Positions 7,418 to 12,729 of a stretch of DNA of 16,812 nucleotides are shown here, one piece after another. Within the stretch, counting starts at the first letter, position 1. Each line of letters begins with the position of its first letter. The notes under the pieces were generated by a model. It was not told the origin of the DNA. It saw only the letters and a program-made list of their open reading frames with translations, and searched no databases. Source of the DNA: CAZWRV01 sp964636325 (lineage in GTDB: Bacteria; Verrucomicrobiota; Lentisphaeria; Victivallales; GWF2-50-93); assembly GCA_964636325.1 (NCBI GenBank), contig CAZWRV010000122.1, forward strand, positions 1-16,812. Reading direction: 5' to 3'. The position numbers and the translations under genes were made by a program.

Positions 7418-7945
7418 TCACCCGCAGTCCGCTATGATTTCCGGAACCTTGCCTACGGTGACGTTGCCGTAGACCTTGTCGTTAACCATCACGACCGGGG
7501 CCAGGCTGCAGGCCCCGACGCAGCGCAGAATCCCGAGCGAGAACTTCAGGTCCTCGCCGGTCTCGCCCGCCTTGAGCCCCAGATACCTGCCGAATTCGCC
7601 TAGTATGTGGTCCGCCCCCTTGACGAAGCAGGCGGTGCCGGTGCAGACGTTGATCCTGTAGCGGCCGACAGGCTTTGTCGTGAAGTAAGTGTAGAACGTG
7701 ACGACTCCGTATACCTCCGAGAGATGCAGGCCGAGCCTCTCGGCCACGAGTATCTGCAGTTCCTCCGGGAGATAGCCGAAGAGGCTCTGCGCCTTGTGAA
7801 GGCATTGTATCAGGTAGCCCCTGTTGGCTTCGGTATCGTCCGACAGAGGAAGCGAGCCGATGTAAGCCTCAAGCTGCTCCTTCAAGCCCGGAAATCTTTC
7901 GAATATTGACACCGCCGCAGGCGGCATTGCATCTGAATTTGGCAT
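7418..7945 (-). CDS. hydC: HydC/NuoE-like 2Fe-2S subunit
   Basis: This 175-aa protein belongs to the NuoE/24-kDa thioredoxin-like ferredoxin family. The four cluster ligands are C101 and C106 (CTGTACFVKG) and C142 and C146 (CVGACSLAPVV). The helical N-terminus (about 15-90) ends in VVTFYTYFTTKP, typical of NuoE and HydC. It partners with HydB, encoded 3 nt downstream. The start is uncertain. ATG 7945 has no Shine-Dalgarno, and neither do ATG 7927 nor the GTG at 7912. The leader is unusual: it carries a 12-unit heptamer array ending 7 nt upstream of the ATG, plus a hairpin further up. Translation may depend on an unstructured leader. Confidence 0.93.
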   Translation of the reverse strand: MPNSDAMPPAAVSIFERFPGLKEQLEAYIGSLPLSDDTEANRGYLIQCLHKAQSLFGYLPEELQILVAERLGLHLSEVYGVVTFYTYFTTKPVGRYRINVCTGTACFVKGADHILGEFGRYLGLKAGETGEDLKFSLGILRCVGACSLAPVVMVNDKVYGNVTVGKVPEIIADCG

Positions 7946-7952
7946 TGGGTGG

Positions 7953-8040
7953 CTATCAGTTATCCGTTATTGGTTATTGGTTATTGGTTATTGGTTATTG
8001 GTTATTGGTTATTGGTTATTGGTTATTGGTTATTGGTTAT
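7953..8040. repeat. heptamer tandem array in the hydC leader
   Basis: The plus strand shows CTATCAG, TTATCCG, then ten exact copies of TTATTGG (7967-8036) and a partial TTAT, all in 7-bp register. On the hydC transcript this reads as CCAATAA repeats, inside the predicted 5' leader, ending just before the ATG at 7945. The degenerate units lie at the hydC-proximal end and the perfect ones farther away, suggesting recent expansion. It resembles the short tandem heptamer repeats known from some cyanobacteria and other genomes. Confidence 0.95.
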
Positions 8041-8056
8041 TTCCCGCTCTATGATT

Positions 8057-8076
8057 CGCGGTTAAGGATAACCGCG
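8057..8076. promoter_or_regulatory. perfect inverted repeat / hairpin in the hydC leader
   Basis: CGCGGTTA and TAACCGCG are exact 8-bp inverted arms separated by AGGA. No T-run follows on either strand, so an intrinsic terminator is unlikely. It could be an RNA hairpin in the hydC leader or a dimeric operator. Confidence 0.6.
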
Positions 8077-8085
8077 CACAGCAAG

Positions 8086-8131
8086 CATCCGAAATATCCG
8101 GCATCCGTGCTGTCCGTCATCCGGAAGCCGC
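8086..8131. repeat. 16-bp degenerate tandem repeat
   Basis: Three units start with CATCCG at 8086, 8102 and 8118. The first two have a second TCCG at the same offset (CATCCGAAATATCCGG, CATCCGTGCTGTCCGT) and the third is partial. It lies immediately downstream of the predicted hydC -10 box, so it would be at the very 5' end of that transcript. Confidence 0.6.
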
Positions 8132-8132
8132 T

Positions 8133-8160
8133 ATATTAATTTCTATTCAATAGTTTTCAA
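8133..8160 (-). promoter_or_regulatory. candidate promoter for hydCB
   Basis: Minus-strand -35 TTGAAA (8160-8155, 5 of 6) and -10 TAATAT (8138-8133, 4 of 6) are spaced 16 nt. Transcription from here would give a leader of about 180 nt containing the 16-bp repeats, the inverted repeat and the heptamer array. It is the best match I see on this strand in the gap. Confidence 0.5.
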
Positions 8161-8179
8161 GCGGTGAAGCCAAATATCC

Positions 8180-8225
8180 GGCGGCGAGATATACTCCTTA
8201 GATTATCTGCCAAAGATTCGCCGCC
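8180..8225. promoter_or_regulatory. nested inverted repeat between the divergent hydCB and DRTGG promoters
   Basis: Outer arms GGCGGCGA (8180-8187) and TCGCCGCC (8218-8225) are exact complements. Inner arms AGATA (8187-8191) and TATCT (8204-8208) are also exact. The element sits between the hydC -35 (to 8160) and the plus-strand -35 (from 8232). Its position suggests a shared operator acting on both directions; the regulator is unknown. Confidence 0.5.
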
Positions 8226-8231
8226 TCCGTC

Positions 8232-8260
8232 TTGACAAAGCCGTGTTTCTCCTGTAAGTT
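8232..8260 (+). promoter_or_regulatory. candidate promoter for the DRTGG-PHP gene set
   Basis: A perfect -35 TTGACA (8232-8237) is followed after 17 nt by TAAGTT (8255-8260), a weak -10. Its -35 starts 7 bp after the nested dyad. The implied leader to the GTG at 8330 is about 65 nt. A second, AT-rich candidate -10 (TAAAAT, near 8303) lacks a -35. Confidence 0.45.
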
Positions 8261-8329
8261 CAAAGTCCGTTTCAAAAAACGTCGCATCCATTCTATAAAC
8301 ATAAAATACCATAGACGGACGCTTCCAAA

Positions 8330-8719
8330 GTGAAAAAGAAACTGAAGATAGCCGACCTTATTTCAGTGATAGAGGGGGAACTGGTCTGCGGCGAGGAGAA
8401 GGTCGACACCGTGGTCGAGGACTACGCCGCCACCGACCTGCTCAGCGACCTGCTCGCCCTCGAGAAGGAGAAATACGCGCTTCTGACCGGCCTTACGAAC
8501 GCGCAGATACTGCGCACCGCCGAGATCACGAACGCCTGCTGCGTGGTGATCGTCAGGGGGAAGCAGCCTCAGCCGCAGGCCATAAGCATAGCCAAGCACA
8601 GCGGCATACCCCTGATTCTGAGCCCCCTCACCATGTTCGACGCCTGCGCGCGCCTCGGACGCTACCTGGAGGATTCCGATGCCGGAACTCAAAGAGCGCC
8701 AAATCAGGCTGGTTCATGA
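8330..8719 (+). CDS. stand-alone DRTGG-domain protein (first copy)
   Basis: This 129-aa protein matches the DRTGG family pattern: an N-terminal KIADLISVIEGELVCGEE and a conserved core of LLTGLTNAQILRTAEITNACCVVIVRGKQP. DRTGG domains occur next to CBS domains and in phosphotransacetylase; their ligand is not established, though a nucleotide-sensing role is often proposed. It starts with GTG; only a weak GGA precedes it. Its 3' end overlaps the next gene by 41 nt. It is the first of four co-directional genes facing away from hydCB. From memory, DRTGG, CBS-ATPase and PHP genes accompany NuoE/NuoF-type hydrogenase genes in anaerobic Bacillota, which fits this context. Confidence 0.8.
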   Translation: MKKKLKIADLISVIEGELVCGEEKVDTVVEDYAATDLLSDLLALEKEKYALLTGLTNAQILRTAEITNACCVVIVRGKQPQPQAISIAKHSGIPLILSPLTMFDACARLGRYLEDSDAGTQRAPNQAGS

Positions 8720-9656
8720 GCTGATGTACCAGATCAAGGTCCGGGAGGTGATGAACAAGAACGTAGTCTGCTTCCCGCCCACGAGCAACTTCCGGGAAAT
8801 ACAGCGCGTGATGAAGGAGAAGCGCTTCTCGGGCGCGCCAATAGTCTCGGACCGCAGGATAATCGGGATCATCAGCATAGACGACATCATCACCGCGCTG
8901 GACAAGGGCTACGCGGACCAGCCCGTCGAAGGCTACATGACCCGTAACATCGTCACCATCCCGCAGAACTACTCGGTGATAGCGGCGACCAACCTCTTCA
9001 AGAAGTTCCGCTACGGCCGGCTCCCCGTGGTTGACACGCCGCAGAGCCTGAACCTGGTCGGGATACTCACCTACGGCGACATTCTTTCGCACCTGCTTTT
9101 CGTGGTGAACACGATAGCGGAGAAGTTCGAGGCGAAGGAGAAGACCTCCCTCGGCGGCGTGAAGGGCACCGGCAACACTTATCACTTCGAGCTCGAGCAC
9201 GACAACTTCGACCTGGCCGGGGTTGCCTCCACCACCGTAAAGAAGAATCTCAAGGAATACGGGATCCCGCCGAACATCCTCCGCAGGATCGCAGTAATAT
9301 GCTACGAGGCGGAAATCAATGTGATCATCCATTCCATGGGCGGCTACATGGAGGTCCAGGTTTTCGACGACAGGGTTAGGATACTCGTGGTGGACGAAGG
9401 GCCTGGGATTCCGGATCTGGAGAAGGCGATGCAGCCCGGTTTCACAACCGCCAACGAAAAGATACGCGCTCTCGGCTTCGGCGCCGGCCTAGGCCTTTCC
9501 AACATGAAGCGATGCGCCGACGAGTTCAACATCAAGTCGTCCATGGAGACCGGCACGGAGATAGAGGCGGTCGTGTTCCTGAACGAATCCACGGAGAACG
9601 GAAACGGAGAAAAGACTTCACAGGGTGAACCAGCGAAGACGGAGGTGAACAGATGA
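8679..9656 (+). CDS. CBS-pair protein fused to a GHKL (anti-sigma-type) ATPase domain
   Basis: The 325-aa cytoplasmic protein has two CBS domains (about 20-75 and 82-140), with VREVMNKNVV and VEGYMTRNIVTIP marking their starts. A HATPase_c domain follows at about 165-302. Its N-box has E210 and N214 (VICYEAEINVIIH), the G1 box is DEGPGI (239-244), the G2 box GFGAGLGL (266-273), and GTEI lies at 292-295. This is the RsbW/SpoIIAB-like class rather than a histidine kinase, as no H-box or sensor domain is present. CBS pairs often bind adenine nucleotides, so it may couple energy state to phosphorylation of a partner (inference). GGAGG lies 6 nt before the ATG. It overlaps its neighbours at both ends, the downstream one as ATGA. 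Confidence 0.9.
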   Translation: MPELKERQIRLVHELMYQIKVREVMNKNVVCFPPTSNFREIQRVMKEKRFSGAPIVSDRRIIGIISIDDIITALDKGYADQPVEGYMTRNIVTIPQNYSVIAATNLFKKFRYGRLPVVDTPQSLNLVGILTYGDILSHLLFVVNTIAEKFEAKEKTSLGGVKGTGNTYHFELEHDNFDLAGVASTTVKKNLKEYGIPPNILRRIAVICYEAEINVIIHSMGGYMEVQVFDDRVRILVVDEGPGIPDLEKAMQPGFTTANEKIRALGFGAGLGLSNMKRCADEFNIKSSMETGTEIEAVVFLNESTENGNGEKTSQGEPAKTEVNR

Positions 9657-9997
9657 CGCTGCAGGAGATGATCGGCCAGCTTAACCTGAAGGAATTCAAC
9701 ATAGACGACGCAAGCAGGGGGGCGCCGGTCAGGTCGGCCTACTGCGGCGACCTTCTAAGCGACGTCATGGCCCATGTCCAGCCTGACTCTGTATGGTTCA
9801 CCATCCAGGGCCACCTCAACTCCATCGCGGTCGCCCAGCTCAAGGACGTCCTCTGCATCGTGCTGGTCAACGGCAACCAGCCCGACGCGCAGGCTCTGGA
9901 AAAGGCCCGTGCCCAGAAGATAAACATCTGCGGCAGCGACGGGACGTCCGCGGACCTCTGCATGAAACTCGCCGGAAAAATTGATGACGCGGCTTGA
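9653..9997 (+). CDS. stand-alone DRTGG-like protein (second copy)
   Basis: This 114-aa protein is related in layout to the first DRTGG gene. It starts MTLQEMIGQLNLKEFN and contains RSAYCGDLLSDVMAH and LKDVLCIVLVNGNQP, matching the CCVVIVRGKQP strand of copy one. GGAGG precedes the ATG by 7 nt, and the start overlaps the CBS-ATPase stop (ATGA), so coupling is strong. Its 3' end overlaps the PHP gene by 14 nt. If the ATPase acts as an RsbW-like kinase, the two small DRTGG proteins are its most obvious partners, which is inference only. Confidence 0.8.
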   Translation: MTLQEMIGQLNLKEFNIDDASRGAPVRSAYCGDLLSDVMAHVQPDSVWFTIQGHLNSIAVAQLKDVLCIVLVNGNQPDAQALEKARAQKINICGSDGTSADLCMKLAGKIDDAA

Positions 9998-10685
9998 CTT
10001 CCACATCCATTCAGGCCTCTCGGCATGCGCCGAAAACGTAATGAGCCCGCGCCAGATACTCAGGCGCGCCGCCGACGCGGGGCTTTCATTCATCGCAGTG
10101 ACGGACCACAACGCCTCGGGAAACGTCGGCACGCTCGTCCGGCTCTCGGACGAGTTCCATGTGAAAGTGGTACCGGGGATGGAGGTCGCGACGCAGGACG
10201 AGGTGCACCTCATCGCCCTCTTCCAGGACTGTTCGCAGCTCGAAGACTTCCAGGCCCTGGTGGACAGCAGGCTTCCCGACGAGAAGAATCCGGAAAGCAT
10301 ATTCGGATACCAGCTCATATACGACGCGGACGACGAAATCGTCGACACCGACGACAGGCTCCGCCAGATCGGCACGTCGCTGGATCTGGAGGCGGTGGTC
10401 TCGGAAGTCAAGGGGCGCGGGGGATTCATTATACCATCCCACTACAACCGCGAGAAGTTCAGCATCATGAGCCAGATAGGATTCCTCGACCCGGCCGTCC
10501 CGTTCGACGCCCTGGAAATCCAGCCCAGGAAATGGATCCGGGGGAAGTTCGCCCACGGCATGAGGATTGAAGGCTTCCCGGTCATCGTCGGAAGCGACGC
10601 CCACTTCCTGGAATACATCGGCAAGGTATGCATGGAAATGCCGGGCAGCTACGAGGATATCCAGGGAATAATAAAGGCGCTGTGA
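9984..10685 (+). CDS. PHP-domain metal-dependent phosphoesterase
   Basis: The 233-aa protein has all PHP metal-binding motifs: HIHSG (H7, H9), TDHN (D41, H42), GMEV (E67), H75, SHYN (H153) and GSDAH (D205, H207). PHP proteins hydrolyse phosphoesters, including trinucleotides and nucleotide second messengers; the substrate here is unknown. The ATG at 9984 is chosen over a TTG one codon upstream. GGA lies 7 nt before it, and the start is inside the preceding DRTGG gene, so the four-gene set ends here as one transcript. In hydrogenase-linked neighbourhoods, PHP proteins accompany the DRTGG/ATPase pair. Confidence 0.9.
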   Translation: MTRLDFHIHSGLSACAENVMSPRQILRRAADAGLSFIAVTDHNASGNVGTLVRLSDEFHVKVVPGMEVATQDEVHLIALFQDCSQLEDFQALVDSRLPDEKNPESIFGYQLIYDADDEIVDTDDRLRQIGTSLDLEAVVSEVKGRGGFIIPSHYNREKFSIMSQIGFLDPAVPFDALEIQPRKWIRGKFAHGMRIEGFPVIVGSDAHFLEYIGKVCMEMPGSYEDIQGIIKAL

Positions 10686-10723
10686 CGGAATTAGTGATCC
10701 CTGATGCTTGTCGCGGGTCGCGG

Positions 10724-10744
10724 GATGGTGAATGGTGGATCGAC
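10724..10744. repeat. degenerate heptamer repeat in the PHP-truA gap
   Basis: GATGGTG, AATGGTG and GATCGAC run in 7-bp register. The rest of the 186-bp gap (10686-10871) holds no gene that I can support. A frame open through it into truA is an N-terminal extension with atypical composition. This is one of several intergenic places with a 7-bp period. Confidence 0.4.
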
Positions 10745-10871
10745 AGGTTTCGTTAGGCGCCGGCAGGTTACGGAAGGGTTCGACCGTTTCCCGTTTCCGC
10801 CAAATCCTGGATTCCCTTGCTTGGCGATTTTACACTGCGGCCTGCCTAACATGACTAGGGCAATAGAGGCT

Positions 10872-11687
10872 ATGGACAGCATTTCAAGCGACAGCTCCTT
10901 CCGCTACCTTCTGGAAGTGGCATACGACGGCACGGACTTCTGCGGCTGGCAGGTCCAGCCGAACGGGACGTCGGTCCAGCAGGTCCTGGAATTCAACCTC
11001 TCCAGGATATATGCGGACATGCGGATCGACACGGAATCAAGCGGACGGACGGACGCCGGAGTGCACGCGCTGGCCCAGGCAGTCACCTTCACGCCGCCGT
11101 TGCGCCCCCTCATAGACCAGGACAAGCTTTTCCGCTCGCTCAACCGCATGCTCCCCCGCACGATCAGGATCGTTTCGATAAGGAAAGTTCCGAGGGACTT
11201 CCATGCGCGCTTCTCGGCCCTTGCCAAGACGTATACCTACGTCATAAATACCGGCCCGTCTACGCCTTTCGTCGAAAGGTGGAGCTGGAACCTCCGCTCC
11301 TTCACGAAAATCCGCGAAGTCCGCGCCGCCATGAAGATGCTTGAAGGCGTCCACGACTTCAGCGCCTTCACCGTGGACCGCAAGGAGATCGGCGACGCGG
11401 TAAGGACACTCTTCTCGGCGAAGCTGAAACGCTTCGGCCCCATCATCTGCCTCACGTTCACAGGGGACGGATTCCTCTACAAGATGATAAGGAGCATCGT
11501 CGGGACGATCGCCTTCGTCGGAGAAGGGCGGATTCCGCCGGAGGAGACGGGCAGGATACTGGAGAGCCGCGACCGCTCGGAGGCCTACGACACCGCCCCG
11601 GCGCAGGGACTCTTCCTGATGAAGGTCTACTACAGAAAGGGCGAATGGAGGAGGTTCAGGCTTGAGAGACCGCCGTTCCACTGCTAA
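10872..11687 (+). CDS. truA: tRNA pseudouridine synthase A
   Basis: TruA makes pseudouridine at positions 38-40 in the anticodon stem-loop of tRNAs. The 271-aa protein (E. coli 270) has the catalytic aspartate in SSGRTDAGVHALAQ (D61 from this start, D60 in E. coli). Other family motifs are VAYDGTDFCGWQ near the N-terminus, the FHARFSALAKTYTYVI strand and FLYKMIRSIVGT near 200. The start at 10872 puts the YDG motif at the same distance from the N-terminus as in E. coli. An ATG at 10851 is the alternative, and neither has a good Shine-Dalgarno. Its stop overlaps the convergent araC-family stop by 4 bp. Confidence 0.93.
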   Translation: MDSISSDSSFRYLLEVAYDGTDFCGWQVQPNGTSVQQVLEFNLSRIYADMRIDTESSGRTDAGVHALAQAVTFTPPLRPLIDQDKLFRSLNRMLPRTIRIVSIRKVPRDFHARFSALAKTYTYVINTGPSTPFVERWSWNLRSFTKIREVRAAMKMLEGVHDFSAFTVDRKEIGDAVRTLFSAKLKRFGPIICLTFTGDGFLYKMIRSIVGTIAFVGEGRIPPEETGRILESRDRSEAYDTAPAQGLFLMKVYYRKGEWRRFRLERPPFHC

Positions 11688-12505
11688 AGGTTCTCCGCGA
11701 AATCGCGCGGCGGCACGCCGACCCTCTTCCTGAAGAGCCTGCTGAAGTAGGAGAGGTTCTCGAAACCGCTCTGTTCCGCGGCCTGCGAGACGGAAAGGCG
11801 GGAGCTTGATAGAAGCCACTTGGCACGTTCGATCCTGACATTGATCAGATCATCGACAGGCGTGACTTGGAAGAACTCCTTGAACAGCACGGAGAACCTG
11901 CTGGGGCTGAGGCATGCCGCCTTCGCCATCTCCTCCACCGTCCAGCGCCGCGTGATGTTCCCGTGGACGCCGAGACGGACTTCGCGAAGCTTCCTGGCGA
12001 GCTCGGATTTTCTCGGGCTCAAGGGTGCGTCGCCATCCCGCACGAGATTGCGCGCCAGCTCGATGAAGAGCTTCTCCAGCAGGATTCTCATGGACTCCTG
12101 AGAATAGCTCCTCCTTTCCATGAACTCGCGGCGAATATCGGTCATCAGCGGCAGGATGAACGAACTCTGGCGCGGCCTGAAAGGCATGCCGACGGGAATG
12201 CGGTATTTCCTTATCAGATCCGACATGAGCCCGGCATCGGCATGGATCCAGTTGTTGCCCAGTCCGCAGCCGGCCCCGCGGTACCATTGCCGCTGCCTCG
12301 GCGGATAAATCATGCATGAGCCGGCCTGGGCTTGGGTCATGCCGTCCCTCGCCAGTATTTCCACGTCGGTCAGAAAGTGGAGGAAAAGGTGGCACTTCAG
12401 CCCGGAAGGCCGGTCTATAGTGAACCCTTCGGCGTGACGGAATCCGACACCGGCGTCCTCGACGACGGAGGCGGCGGAACGGCGTCTGAGATGCGGCATT
12501 GCCAT
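11684..12505 (-). CDS. AraC-family transcriptional regulator
   Basis: The 273-aa protein has an N-terminal ligand-binding region with the common YPPRQRQWYRG motif (67-77). The C-terminal AraC DNA-binding domain has two helix-turn-helix motifs, about 189-208 (TVEEMAKAACLSPSRFSVLF) and about 237-259 (LSVSQAAEQSGFENLSYFSR), ending in the VGVPPRDF signature. It is divergent from the GH51 arabinofuranosidase gene across 224 bp, the usual placement for a local activator, so an arabinose-type signal is likely (inference). ATG 12505 is the first of two close ATGs (12499 is the other), and GGAG lies about 14 nt upstream. A leader of about 100 nt is implied if the -10 at 12625 is used. The 3' end overlaps truA. 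Confidence 0.92.
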   Translation of the reverse strand: MAMPHLRRRSAASVVEDAGVGFRHAEGFTIDRPSGLKCHLFLHFLTDVEILARDGMTQAQAGSCMIYPPRQRQWYRGAGCGLGNNWIHADAGLMSDLIRKYRIPVGMPFRPRQSSFILPLMTDIRREFMERRSYSQESMRILLEKLFIELARNLVRDGDAPLSPRKSELARKLREVRLGVHGNITRRWTVEEMAKAACLSPSRFSVLFKEFFQVTPVDDLINVRIERAKWLLSSSRLSVSQAAEQSGFENLSYFSRLFRKRVGVPPRDFAENL

Positions 12506-12729
12506 AGCGGCCGTGAATACTCCATTTTATCCGATTTATCCGACTGCGGCCGGCCGCGGACGTCAGCGGACGCCAGCGTCATGAATTATCCGCAACCGTT
12601 CGTCCATTCACTCTAGAATATTATATTTTTAAAAGGATAAGTCAAATATTTAAAAGTTTTATGCATTGGATATCCCATAAGCGGCGAATATTTTTAAAAG
12701 TATAATTAAAAACAAATATAGAGGGCGCC
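12506..12729. promoter_or_regulatory. divergent araC / GH51 control region with phased repeats
   Basis: The right half (12610-12720) is very AT-rich. The 13-mer ATATTTTTAAAAG occurs identically at 12623-12635 and 12688-12700, and a shortened copy, ATATTTAAAAG, is at 12646-12656. The final Gs are 21, 44 and 65 bp apart, close to whole helical turns. A perfect plus-strand -10 (TATAAT, 12701-12706) abuts the last copy but lacks a good -35, suggesting activator dependence for GH51. On the minus strand, TATAAT (12625-12620) overlaps the first copy, and TTGACT lies at 12645-12640. The GC-rich left part has a 12-bp palindrome GCGGCCGGCCGC near 12546-12557. Confidence 0.5.

Noticed and set aside
5585..7603. 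672-codon plus-strand frame antisense to hydB and hydC
   Set aside because: It lies wholly opposite genes with clear cofactor motifs. Its translation is Ala/Gly/Leu/Asp-rich with no domain, as expected from GC-rich third positions.
7953..8131. CRISPR-like array
   Set aside because: The units are contiguous 7-bp and 16-bp repeats without spacers, and no cas gene is present.
7906..8139. Frame encoding repeated VIGYWLL units
   Set aside because: It is the heptamer array read as protein (21-nt period) and has no ribosome site; it is not a gene.
8628..9332. 234-codon minus-strand frame opposite the CBS-ATPase gene
   Set aside because: Shadow of a gene with clear CBS and ATPase motifs on the other strand.
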